Assembly (NCBI RefSeq): GCF_040361335.1
Contig: NZ_APNM01000017.1
Coordinates: 1 to 64,000 of the forward strand
Length of the DNA: 64,000 nt
Reading direction: 5' to 3'
Source: APNM01 sp040361335
GTDB lineage: Bacteria > Pseudomonadota > Gammaproteobacteria > Nevskiales > Salinisphaeraceae
Shown here: positions 52,974-63,474 of the stretch, in pieces
Layout: every line of letters begins with the position of its first letter
Numbering within the stretch: position 1 is the first letter of the stretch
Notes under the pieces: model-generated
The model's database searches: none
Told to the model about the DNA's origin: nothing
What the model saw: only the letters and a program-made list of their open reading frames with translations
Translations under genes and position numbers: made by a program

Positions 52974-53618
52974 ATGCTGCCGAACCTGAGCCCGACCGAG
53001 GCGCGCGTCCTCGGCTGCCTGATGGAGAAGTCCGTGGTCACCCCGGACCAGTACCCGCTCACGCTCAACGCCCTGACCAACGCCTGCAACCAGAAGTCCG
53101 CGCGCGAGCCGGTGATGTCCCTGGAGCCGGGCGAGGTGCAGCGGGCCGCGCGCGGCCTGCGCGACCAGAACCTGGTGCAGATCGACGAGAACTTCCGCAC
53201 CGGGGTGGAGAAATACAAGCAGCGGCTGTCCAACACCGCGTTCAGCGACTTCCAGTTCAGCGATGCGCAGTTCGCGATCGTGACCCTGCTGCTGCTGCGC
53301 GGGCCGCAGACGCCGGGCGAGCTGCGCGCGCGCAGCGGGCGCCTGCACGAGTTCGCGGACAATGCCGAGGTTGTGGCGGCGATCGCGGAACTGACCGAGG
53401 GCGAGGAACCGCTGATCGTGAAGCTGCCGCGCACGCCGGGCCGCAAGGACGCCGAGTACATGCACCAGCTCTGCGGGCCGGTGGATATCGAGGCCCACGC
53501 CGCCCGGGCCGCGGCCGCGAAGCCGGAGTCGCCGGCACGCACGGGCGTGGCCGAACTCACGCGGCGGGTGGAGGAACTGGAAGCCGAGGTGGCCCGGCTC
53601 AAGGCCCTGCTGGAATAG
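52974..53618 (+). CDS. yceH: DUF480 family protein YceH
   Basis: 214 aa. LSPTEARVLGCLMEKSVVTP, YPLTLNALTNACNQKSAREP, and QFAIVTLLLLRGPQTPGELR are near-invariant in YceH/DUF480 proteins, which have paired winged-helix domains. A C-terminal coiled coil (VAELTRRVEELEAEVARLKA) is also typical. Cellular role not established. A GC hairpin (53621-53644) separates it from the convergent NmrA-like gene. Confidence 0.9.
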   Translation: MLPNLSPTEARVLGCLMEKSVVTPDQYPLTLNALTNACNQKSAREPVMSLEPGEVQRAARGLRDQNLVQIDENFRTGVEKYKQRLSNTAFSDFQFSDAQFAIVTLLLLRGPQTPGELRARSGRLHEFADNAEVVAAIAELTEGEEPLIVKLPRTPGRKDAEYMHQLCGPVDIEAHAARAAAAKPESPARTGVAELTRRVEELEAEVARLKALLE

Positions 53619-53655
53619 CCGGCGGCCCCGGACCCGGGGCCGCCGCGGCCCGTCG

Positions 53656-54600
53656 CTACTGCAGCATCGCCTTGAGCTGCTCGACGGTGGGCTCGATCAC
53701 CTCCGGGAACAGCGTCTCCAGCGGCGTGCCCTGGAACTCCGGCAGGTGCATGCCGTTCCAGTTGGCCCACAGCGGCATGCCCTCGGGGCACTCGGCGCCG
53801 GCCAGGCCGATCGCCAGGAGCACGTCCCGGAAGAAGCCGGGCTCGGCGTTGTCGTGCATCTCGCGCCACTGGTCGGCGTCCAGGTACTGGCGCTCGACCT
53901 TGCGGCCCAGCAGACGCTCGCGGACCTCCAGGAGCTCGTTCCAGCTCATGTAGGCGGTGGCCGCCACCGGGCAGACCGCGTTGCGGGACAACGGGTGCGC
54001 CAGCACGTGCGGGATGGTGCGGCCCACGTCCGTGCCGGTGGACCAGGACACCTTGCGCTCGCCGTCGCCCGGCACCAGCACCGGCTCGACCATGTAGTAC
54101 TCCGGCCACAGGCCGGCGGGGATGATGGTGTAGTCGAGCCCGGCGAGCTGGATCACGCGCCGGATGAAGGCCTTCTGGCGGGCCATGGCGCGATGCGCGT
54201 GCGGCGACGGCCAGAACTGCTCCCACTCGTAGATGTAGCCGAACTCGGAGGGCACGAAGCGCTCCACGCCGGCCTCGGCGGCGGCCCAGATCAACGGGTA
54301 CTGCGACTCGGCGGCGAAATACGGCGTGCAGGAGACCAGGTAGTCGGTGCCCTCCAGCGCCGGGATCAGCTCGGCGTGGTAGGTGGGATCGCTCTCGCGG
54401 ATCTCGGCGCCGCGCGCCTGCCAGTCCTCCCACATCTTCTGCTTCTGGTCCTGCTCGCGGGCGCCCGCGGTGGACTTGTCCGCCTGCCCCGGCTTGCGCT
54501 TGAGCACGCGGACCTTGAAATCGGGATGCTCCAGCAGCTCGTTCACGCAGGCTTGGCCGGCGGTGCCGGACGCCGCGAACACGGTGACGGTCTTTGTCAT
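53656..54600 (-). CDS. NmrA-like NAD(P)-binding protein
   Basis: 314 aa. N-terminal Rossmann TVFAASGTAGQACVNELL, then GTDYLVSCTPYFAAESQ and FVPSEFGYIYEWEQFWPSP, as in NmrA/isoflavone-reductase-like atypical SDRs, which lack a clear YxxxK pair. Cofactor sensor or reductase; substrate unknown. Confidence 0.78.
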   Translation of the reverse strand: MTKTVTVFAASGTAGQACVNELLEHPDFKVRVLKRKPGQADKSTAGAREQDQKQKMWEDWQARGAEIRESDPTYHAELIPALEGTDYLVSCTPYFAAESQYPLIWAAAEAGVERFVPSEFGYIYEWEQFWPSPHAHRAMARQKAFIRRVIQLAGLDYTIIPAGLWPEYYMVEPVLVPGDGERKVSWSTGTDVGRTIPHVLAHPLSRNAVCPVAATAYMSWNELLEVRERLLGRKVERQYLDADQWREMHDNAEPGFFRDVLLAIGLAGAECPEGMPLWANWNGMHLPEFQGTPLETLFPEVIEPTVEQLKAMLQ

Positions 54601-54743
54601 TCTCTCCTCCTAGCTCGCACCGTTATCGTGGGACGGTCGCGCGCCGGTGCGCCGGCAGGCGGCCGCCATCGCTATCGATAGCAAATCATTGTCGGCCGCC
54701 TGTCGTGGCGGGGGCTCTACACTTTCGGGTAGTTTTGCCGGGC

Positions 54744-55334
54744 ATGTGGCACGCCTCCTGGACAACGTCCGCCGCGGACCGCCGCCGGCTGGCCGTGCAC
54801 GGCGCGGACGGGCCCCTCTCCGCGGCGGCGGTACTCCGCCGATGGCGCGACGACGACGCCTTCCGCGGCTTCTGGAACGACACCCTGAAGGCGCCGCCGT
54901 TCGCGGCCTATGCCTGGGAGATGCCGCCTCTGGCCCGGGACCGGCTCGACCGTCCCTTCGAATGCGTGTTCGTGGACAACCCCGCCCTGGCCGCCACCGG
55001 CGCCGACCCCGGGCCCTTCGAGGCGCATTTCCGCGCCGCGGGCGATGCCGACAGCGTCACCTTCGACAACCTCGGCAACGACGCCAGGCTGGTCGCCCCC
55101 TGCCCGCGCGCCGACCCGGCCGTGTACAGCCACCTCGCCGTGTTCGCCCGCGAGGCGCCCGACCCTCAGGCCCGGGCCCTGTGGGCGGCGGTGGCCGCCG
55201 CCGCGGACGAACGCCTGAAGCGTGGCCCGTTCTGGCTGAGCACCGCCGGCCTCGGCGTTTACTGGCTGCACGTGCGCCTGGACGACCGCCCCAAGTATTA
55301 CCGGCATCGGCCCTACGCGCGCGTGCCGGCCTGA
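54744..55334 (+). CDS. DUF6940-like protein
   Basis: 196 aa. Segments FWNDTLKAPPFAAYAWEMPP, FDNLGNDARLVAPCP, YSHLAVFAREAP and WLSTAGLGVYWLHVRLDDRP then KYYRHRPY match what I recall of DUF6940, a small cytoplasmic family of unknown function. Its 3' end overlaps the convergent AraC gene by 22 bp. Confidence 0.6.
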   Translation: MWHASWTTSAADRRRLAVHGADGPLSAAAVLRRWRDDDAFRGFWNDTLKAPPFAAYAWEMPPLARDRLDRPFECVFVDNPALAATGADPGPFEAHFRAAGDADSVTFDNLGNDARLVAPCPRADPAVYSHLAVFAREAPDPQARALWAAVAAAADERLKRGPFWLSTAGLGVYWLHVRLDDRPKYYRHRPYARVPA

Positions 55335-56353
55335 CGGTCGCCGTCCGCCGCCGCGGCCCGCTGGCGCCGGCGCCAGTCCCGCGGCGACACGCCGGTCCAG
55401 CGCTTGAAGCTGCGGCTGAACACGGCCAGATCGCCGAAGCCCAGGTGCATGGCCAGGTCGGTGAGACGGATGTCGCTGCGGGCCAGGTGCTCGCGCGCCA
55501 GCGTCTCGCGGGCGGCACGCAGGATGGCGCCGAAGCTCGTGCCCTCGTCCCGGAGGCGGCGCTGCAGCACGCGCGGGTGCAGATCCACCATCCGGGCCAC
55601 GCTGTCCAGGCAGCAGTCGCCGGTGGGCAACAGCGCCACGATCGCCCGCTCCACCTGCAGCGGCAGCCCCGGCGCCGGACGCTCGCGGCGGGTGCCCCGC
55701 CACTCGGCGCCGAGCCGGTCGCGCAGGGCCGGCGCAACCCGCACCGGCAGCGCGGTCAGGCCGGCGTCGTAGACCAGGCGGTCGTAGGACCGGCCGAACG
55801 CCACCGCCGGCCCGAACAGGCGCCCGTAGACGCCGGTGTCGCCGGGCGGCGGCTGGCGCAGGTCCACGCGCCGGGGCCGCAGCGCGCCGCCGTGGAGTTG
55901 CGCCAGGGCCCGGGCCAGCAACCCCACGCTGAGGACGGCGAGCTGGGTGCAATCGACCTGGCGGGCGAACGCGAAATCCATGGTCACGCGCAGCCCGTCG
56001 TCGGCGCCGTCCGCGACGATCTCGACGCCGCGGGCATGGAAATCGACGTGCCGCTGGATCATGGTCAGCGCCCGGCCCAGGGTGGGTTGGAGACTGAGTT
56101 GCGAGGCCAGCGCCCCGAGCACGTGCAGCCCCTGGCGCGACGCCAGCAAGGCACCGAAGTCCGGGCGTCCGCACACGTCGGCGGCGCGCGTGAGCACGCG
56201 CGCCAGCGCCGGATACGGCAGATAGGCGTCCGGTGTCTTGAGGACCGAGGGCTCGATGCCCTCGGCCTCGAACAGGGCCAGGGGCGACTCGCCCAGCGAT
56301 TCGACCAGTTCGGGGAAACCCAGCAGCGAACCGCCCCGCACGATGTACGGCAT
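55313..56353 (-). CDS. AraC family transcriptional regulator with arabinose_bd-type N-domain
   Basis: 346 aa. N-terminal ligand domain (about 20-210) begins LLGFPELVESLGESPLALFE, as in PF12625-type (OruR/ArgR-like) regulators. C-terminal double HTH contains SVARMVDLHPRVLQRRLRDEG and TDLAMHLGFGDLAVFSRSFK then RWTGVSPRDWRR. Divergent from the cupin dioxygenase-like gene, which it probably controls through the TTCGCGAA repeats between them. Confidence 0.88.
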   Translation of the reverse strand: MPYIVRGGSLLGFPELVESLGESPLALFEAEGIEPSVLKTPDAYLPYPALARVLTRAADVCGRPDFGALLASRQGLHVLGALASQLSLQPTLGRALTMIQRHVDFHARGVEIVADGADDGLRVTMDFAFARQVDCTQLAVLSVGLLARALAQLHGGALRPRRVDLRQPPPGDTGVYGRLFGPAVAFGRSYDRLVYDAGLTALPVRVAPALRDRLGAEWRGTRRERPAPGLPLQVERAIVALLPTGDCCLDSVARMVDLHPRVLQRRLRDEGTSFGAILRAARETLAREHLARSDIRLTDLAMHLGFGDLAVFSRSFKRWTGVSPRDWRRRQRAAAADGDRQAGTRA

Positions 56354-56376
56354 GCGCGTCCCGCGTCGTCGGACGA

Positions 56377-56459
56377 TTCGCGAATAGTCAAATAGCGTTC
56401 GCGAAAGATCAAGTCACCTCGCGCGCGAGGGTGGATACTGGCCCGGAAAACATCGCGAA
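56377..56459. promoter_or_regulatory. TTCGCGAA repeats, probable AraC-family operator
   Basis: TTCGCGAA occurs at 56377-56384 and 56398-56405, exactly 21 bp (two helical turns) apart, with a third imperfect copy (ATCGCGAA) at 56452-56459. All lie in the 140-nt gap between the AraC gene and the cupin gene. The spacing is typical of AraC-type direct sites. Confidence 0.55.
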
Positions 56460-56493
56460 CGCGGAAACCAGGATCGCGGAGGAGACCCCGACC

Positions 56494-57027
56494 ATGATGC
56501 CGACCCCCTATACCGACCATGACGAGTTGCTGACCCTCAACACCAACGAACTGCCGATGTTCGAGGACGCCCTGCCCGGCGTCGACGTGCAGCCGCTGTT
56601 CCTGGACCCGCACAACGGCGTCTGGGTGGTGCGCGCCCTGTTCAAGCCGGGCGTGGTCTTGCCCAAGCACTACCACACCGGCGACGTGCACTTCTTCACC
56701 GTGCGCGGCCGCTGGCATTACGCCGAATACCCGGACCAGCCCCAGACCGCGGGCAGCTACCTGTACGAGCCCGGCAGCTCGATCCACACCCTGGTCACCC
56801 CGGAGGACAACACCGAGGTCACCGAGGGCCTGATCGTGGTCCATGGCACCAACGTCAACTTCGACCAGGACGGCAACTACGTCGGCGTCATGGACGCCAG
56901 CTCGCTGATGCAGTTGTTCGACTCGCTGGTGCGCGAGCGCGGCATGGAGCCGGCCCGCTACATCAGCCCCGGCGCCCCCGACTACACGGTGCGCCAGGCG
57001 GCGGCGCCGGCCGCCGCCGCCCGATAG
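56494..57027 (+). CDS. Cupin protein, 2,4'-dihydroxyacetophenone dioxygenase-like
   Basis: 177 aa from ATG at 56494 (GGAGGAG upstream). The cupin core FKPGVVLPKHYHTGDVHFF supplies metal ligands. The opening YTDHDELLTLNTNELPMFED and the SSIHTLVTPEDNTEVTEG segment resemble proteins annotated as DAD-family dioxygenases, which cleave a C-C bond next to an aromatic ketone using a single iron. Actual substrate unproven. Likely target of the AraC regulator. Confidence 0.68.
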   Translation: MMPTPYTDHDELLTLNTNELPMFEDALPGVDVQPLFLDPHNGVWVVRALFKPGVVLPKHYHTGDVHFFTVRGRWHYAEYPDQPQTAGSYLYEPGSSIHTLVTPEDNTEVTEGLIVVHGTNVNFDQDGNYVGVMDASSLMQLFDSLVRERGMEPARYISPGAPDYTVRQAAAPAAAAR

Positions 57028-57202
57028 CGGCGGCCCCGGCGGGAAAGCGGCGCGGTGCCGGCCGTTCCGTCGCGGGCCCGTGCCCGCGACGGGGCCGGCA
57101 TGGCGAGGGGCCGGTGCTTGTCCCGACGCGCGGCCAGGGGCTAGGCTTCCAGGCCATCACCCATCGGCGGCCGAGCGCGGCCGCCCCGTCCCGGATAGCG
57201 CC

Positions 57203-58096
57203 ATGAACGACCGCACCGCCTACACCCCGCCCGCCATATGGACCCCGGACGACGCCGGCGGCGGCAAGTTCAACAGCATCAACCGGCCGGTCGCCGGCCC
57301 GACCCACGACAAGGAACTGCCGGTGGGCAAGCACCCGCTGCAGCTCTATTCCCTGGCCACGCCCAACGGCGTCAAGGTCACGGTCATGCTGGAGGAGCTG
57401 CTGGCCCTGGGATACGCGGGGGCCGAGTACGACGCCTGGCCGATCAATATCCTGGAGGGCGACCAATTCTCCAGCGGCTTCGTCGCGGTCAACCCCAACT
57501 CCAAGATCCCGGCGATGATGGACCACTCGACGCCGACCCCGACGCGGGTGTTCGAGTCGGGCGCCATCGTGCTCTACCTGGCGGAGAAGTTCGGCGCCTT
57601 CCTGCCGGACGACCACGCCATGCGAACGGAGGCCCTCAACTGGGTGTTCTGGCAGATGGGCAGCGCCCCCTTCCTGGGCGGCGGCTTCGGCCACTTCTAC
57701 GCCTACGCCCCGGAGCCGATGAAGTACCCCATCGACCGCTACACCATGGAGGTCAAGCGCCAGCTCGACGTGCTCGACCGCCGCCTGGCCGACAACCGCT
57801 ACCTCGCCGGCGACGAGTACACCATCGCCGACATCATCACCTGGCCGTGGTACGGCGTGCTGGCCCAGGGCAAGCTCTACGAGGCCGGCGAGTTCCTGCA
57901 GGTGCGGTCCTACGAGAACGTCCAGCGCTGGACCGCCGAGATCGACGCCCGCCCCGCCGTGCAGCGCGGGCGCATAGTCAACCGCGTCTGGGGCGACCCG
58001 GCGGAGCAGCTCCCCGAGCGCCACGACGCCAGCGACTTCGAGCACCGGACCATGGACAAGCTGCCGGAATCCGAGCGGCCGCAGAACATGCTCTGA
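57203..58096 (+). CDS. yghU: YghU-type glutathione S-transferase / disulfide-bond oxidoreductase
   Basis: 297 aa. KFNSINRPVAGPTHDKELPV and HPLQLYSLATPNGVKVTVML open the thioredoxin-fold domain. NPNSKIPAMMDHS and FESGAIVLYLAEKFGAFLP bind glutathione. The C-terminal helical domain has DEYTIADIITWPW. This matches the Nu-class YghU family, which reduces disulfides and organic hydroperoxides. Lies 175 nt after the cupin gene and ends at a terminator. Confidence 0.87.
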   Translation: MNDRTAYTPPAIWTPDDAGGGKFNSINRPVAGPTHDKELPVGKHPLQLYSLATPNGVKVTVMLEELLALGYAGAEYDAWPINILEGDQFSSGFVAVNPNSKIPAMMDHSTPTPTRVFESGAIVLYLAEKFGAFLPDDHAMRTEALNWVFWQMGSAPFLGGGFGHFYAYAPEPMKYPIDRYTMEVKRQLDVLDRRLADNRYLAGDEYTIADIITWPWYGVLAQGKLYEAGEFLQVRSYENVQRWTAEIDARPAVQRGRIVNRVWGDPAEQLPERHDASDFEHRTMDKLPESERPQNML

Positions 58097-58215
58097 TCGG
58101 GCACCACCTTGTAGGGCGACCCGGTCTCGAATCGCGACCGGCGTCGGTTTGACTTACACACCGGCGACACCTACCATTTGCCCGACCCCGCCAGATGGTT
58201 TCGCCCACTGGCAGC

Positions 58216-58252
58216 AAGGCCCGACCAGGCGACTGGCGGGCCTTTGCGTTTT
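58216..58252 (+). terminator. Rho-independent terminator after the yghU-like gene
   Basis: Stem AAGGCCCG/CGGGCCTT (58216-58223 and 58237-58244) then GCGTTTT. Confidence 0.7.
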
Positions 58253-58331
58253 CATGGGTGCAAGACGACCCGGGCGGCGTTGCGTTCGGCCGGCCCGTCG
58301 CGAGCTGTGGCCGGATGCTCGACCTCGCCCG

Positions 58332-58868
58332 TCACTCCTCGCCGGCGACGACCACCAGCAGCTCGGCGGTCTCGTCGCCGACCGAGCGGATGCGATGCGG
58401 CATCTGGGCGTTGAAGTGCAGGGCGTCGCCGCACTCCAGGATCAGGCGCTCGCTCATGAAGTCCACCTCGACGCGGCCGCGGTGGACGAAAACGAATTCC
58501 TCTCCCACGTGTTCCTTGAAGGCCGACTGGCCGAACTCCGCCTGCGGATACAGCACGAACGGCAGTAGGCGGTTGCGCCCGGCGTGCCTGGCCAGGGACG
58601 CGTACGCCAGCCCGCCGTCGCGGCTCATCGAGCGGCGTTCATCGGCCCGCACCAGGCTGTAGGCATCCGCCGAGGTATCCCCCTCCGAGAACAGCTCCTC
58701 CACGGAGACATCGAGCGCCTCGGCCAGCTTGAGGGCCACCGCGATGGACGGCGTGTTGAGACCGCGTTCGACCTTGGAGAGATAGCTCTTGGTCAGGCCG
58801 GTGCTCCGGGCCAGGGCGTCCAGGGTCAATCCGAGCCTTTTTCTTATGACCCGCAGGGGCGTCGACAT
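58332..58868 (-). CDS. XRE-family HTH plus cupin transcriptional regulator
   Basis: 178 aa from ATG at 58868. N-terminal HTH: RVIRKRLGLTLDALARSTGL, TKSYLSKVERGLNTPSIAVA. C-terminal cupin_2 sensor: EHVGEEFVFVHRGRVEVDF and LECGDALHFNAQMPHRIRSV. Such PuuR/SutR-like repressors bind small metabolites in the cupin. Divergent from the class II aldolase gene, with a perfect TGACAC/GTGTCA palindrome between; probably represses both. Confidence 0.87.
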   Translation of the reverse strand: MSTPLRVIRKRLGLTLDALARSTGLTKSYLSKVERGLNTPSIAVALKLAEALDVSVEELFSEGDTSADAYSLVRADERRSMSRDGGLAYASLARHAGRNRLLPFVLYPQAEFGQSAFKEHVGEEFVFVHRGRVEVDFMSERLILECGDALHFNAQMPHRIRSVGDETAELLVVVAGEE

Positions 58869-58908
58869 AAAACGGTTTCCAGTCCGAGACGCAAAGCATG
58901 GTTGCGTA

Positions 58909-58923
58909 TGACACAAAGTGTCA
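58909..58923. promoter_or_regulatory. TGACAC-AAA-GTGTCA palindrome, probable XRE-cupin operator
   Basis: A perfect 6+3+6 palindrome lies 41 nt upstream of the regulator start and 89 nt before the aldolase start. A further half-site AAGTGTC occurs at about 58935-58941. Confidence 0.65.
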
Positions 58924-59011
58924 TATAGGATACTAAGTGTCGCATCGGGGCGGCGCCCCGGCGATACCAAAACGACTTCAATTTAGCCCCTCGGGGCGAG
59001 GAACGAAACCG

Positions 59012-59791
59012 ATGAGCACCATGCAAGCCTCCAAGAAGACGCTGGTCGAGCGAGCCCGGCGTCAGATGAAGACCAGTCTGGGAGACAACAACTGGACGGT
59101 ACGGCAGAAGCTGGCACTGACCTGCCGGATCCTGTTCGACGGCGGCCACGACTCCGGACTGGCCGGCCAGATCACCGCCCGCGGACCGGAGCCCGGCACC
59201 TATTACACCCAGCGCCTGGGCCTGGGATTCGACGAAATCCAGGCCGGCAACCTGATGCTGGTGAACGAGGACCTCGAGGTGCTGGAAGGCACCGGCATGC
59301 CCAACCCCGCCAACCGTTTCCATAGCTGGGTCTACCGGGCGCGCGAGGACGTCAACTGCATCATCCACACCCATCCCCTGCACGTGTCGGCTCTGTCCAT
59401 GCTCGAGGTGCCCCTGGCGGTCTCGCACATGGACACCTGCCCCCTGTACGAGGACTGCGCCTTTCTCAAGGACTGGCCGGGGGTGCCGGTGGGCAACGAG
59501 GAAGGCGAGATCATCTCCGGTGCCCTGGGCGACAAGCGCGCGATCCTGCTCGCCCACCACGGCCAGTTGGTCGCGGGCAATTCCGTCGAGGAGGCCTGCG
59601 TTCTGGCGATGCTGATCGAACGGGCCGCCCGGCTGCAGCTACTGGCCATGGCGGCGGGCGAGATCAAGCCCGTGCCGCCGGAGCTGGCACGTGAGGCCCA
59701 TGACTGGATCAGCTCGCCCAAGCGCCACGGCGCCGCCTTCAACTACTACGCGCGCGGCGCCCTGGCGCGGCACGCGGACTGCCTGAGCTGA
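59012..59791 (+). CDS. Class II aldolase/adducin family protein
   Basis: 259 aa. GGHDSGLAGQITARG near residue 45 and CIIHTHPLHVSALSM near 115 contain the HTHP zinc-binding motif, with a third His in LLAHHGQLVAGNSVEEACVL. This places it with fuculose-phosphate-aldolase-like and decarboxylase members. Following DapA-family gene (47 nt) suggests a two-enzyme path for a sugar acid or keto acid (inference). Confidence 0.82.
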   Translation: MSTMQASKKTLVERARRQMKTSLGDNNWTVRQKLALTCRILFDGGHDSGLAGQITARGPEPGTYYTQRLGLGFDEIQAGNLMLVNEDLEVLEGTGMPNPANRFHSWVYRAREDVNCIIHTHPLHVSALSMLEVPLAVSHMDTCPLYEDCAFLKDWPGVPVGNEEGEIISGALGDKRAILLAHHGQLVAGNSVEEACVLAMLIERAARLQLLAMAAGEIKPVPPELAREAHDWISSPKRHGAAFNYYARGALARHADCLS

Positions 59792-59838
59792 CCGCCGCCC
59801 GGCCTCTACCCCCCTATCCAGCACTGGAGAACATTGTC

Positions 59839-60723
59839 ATGACCACCACTTCGATCCACGGCATCATCGGCTACACGGTCACCCCGTTCGATGCCCAGGG
59901 CGCGCCCGACCTGGAGACCCTGGGGCTGAGCATCGAGCGCATGCTCGACGGCGGCGTCCACGCGATCGCCCCCCTGGGCAGCGCGGGCGAGGGCCCGTAC
60001 CTCGACGAACGCGAATGGGCTCAGGTCGCCGAGCACACCCTGAGGACGGTCGCCGGCCGCGTGCCGACCGTCGTCAGCGTCTCCGACCTCACCACCGCCG
60101 GCACGGTACAGCGCGCGCAACGGGCCGAGGCGCTCGGCGCCGACGCGGTGATGGTGCTGCCGGTCGCCTACTGGAAGCTCAGCGCCGACGAGATCCGCCG
60201 GCACTTCCGCGCGGTGGCCGACGCCATCGGCATCCCGATCATGCTCTACAACAACCCGGGCACCAGCGGCATCGACATGCCGGTGGACCTGATCCTGCGC
60301 ATCGTCGATGAGAACGAGCGGGTCACCATGGTGAAGGAGAGCACCGGCGACATTCAGCGCATGCACCAGCTATACCTGCGCGCCGAGGGCCGGGTGCCGT
60401 TCTACAACGGCTGCAACCCCATGGCCCTGGAGGCGTTCGTCGCCGGTGCCACGGGCTGGTGCACCGCCGCGCCCAACCTGATCCCGACGTTGAACCGGCA
60501 ACTGTACGACGCGGTATGCCAACAGGATCTGGCGCGGGCCAAGGCGGTCTTCTACCGGCAGCTACCCGTGCTCGACTTCATCCTGCGCGGCGGCCTGCCC
60601 ACCACGGTCAAGGCGGGCCTGAGTCTGCTCGGGCTGGAGGCGGGCGCCCCCCGCGCGCCCCTGACCGGTCTGGATGAGACGGGCCGGCGGGAACTGGGGG
60701 CATTGCTGGCGGACCTGCAGTAG
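59839..60723 (+). CDS. Dihydrodipicolinate synthase (DapA) family aldolase/dehydratase
   Basis: 294 aa. TIM-barrel class I aldolase features: PLGSAGEGPYLDEREW, PIMLYNNPGTSG with the catalytic Tyr, and MVKESTGDIQR with the Schiff-base Lys. The Thr-Thr pair of true DapA is replaced by GSAGE, so it is more likely a keto-deoxy-sugar-acid or N-acetylneuraminate-lyase-type enzyme. Probably co-transcribed with the class II aldolase. Confidence 0.83.
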   Translation: MTTTSIHGIIGYTVTPFDAQGAPDLETLGLSIERMLDGGVHAIAPLGSAGEGPYLDEREWAQVAEHTLRTVAGRVPTVVSVSDLTTAGTVQRAQRAEALGADAVMVLPVAYWKLSADEIRRHFRAVADAIGIPIMLYNNPGTSGIDMPVDLILRIVDENERVTMVKESTGDIQRMHQLYLRAEGRVPFYNGCNPMALEAFVAGATGWCTAAPNLIPTLNRQLYDAVCQQDLARAKAVFYRQLPVLDFILRGGLPTTVKAGLSLLGLEAGAPRAPLTGLDETGRRELGALLADLQ

Positions 60724-60805
60724 GGAGACGGTCCGCAAAAAGGAAAAGGCGCCCGGGCGCGGCCAGGAATCGGCCGCGCCCGGACGCCGTCGGGGTCGGA
60801 CAGGA

Positions 60806-63037
<2,232 letters not shown>

Positions 63038-63474
63038 GTCTATCTCCTGCCTCTCTGGTTGGATCGCCACATTCGTAAATCAAAACGACACCCGGTGGAA
63101 CCCGCGGTGTCCGCAGCCACGACCGACGCGCCACGGCCCGGACGGCGTCGCCATCCGCGGCCGGCGCGGCGTCGGTCCCGATTGTTCCAGCATCGCTTTT
63201 CGGCCCGCTTACCGGGCCATGACCTAACCCTAGTGCGGAAGATGGTCATTTAACAAATGAAATTTCACTACGCACTTCATAGTATTTGGCAATCGAACGG
63301 CCGCACGGGCCGGCGCGGAACCGCACGCCATGGCCCGCGCGCCGCGCCGGTCCCCTCCAACGCAAGACTACCCGTCGGAGCGGCTCATACCGGCCGGGGT
63401 ACGCGATACACTTGCGGGCCCCGCCGCGCAGCGATCCTGCGCGCCGCGCCGAATACAAACAGGAGGACGACACC
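63038..63474. other. Divergent intergenic region between katG and the thiolase gene
   Basis: 437 nt without a credible gene. An AT-rich pocket at about 63240-63290 (containing CATTTAACAAATG and a TTGGCAATCG stretch) is the likely promoter zone, possibly for both genes. No dyad of the alkB-type family is present. Confidence 0.5.

Noticed and set aside
54717..54732. CTACACTTTCGGGTAG resembling the dyad motif upstream of the DUF6940-like gene
   Set aside because: Four mismatches at the 12 fixed positions and only 12 nt from the start codon, unlike all other sites.
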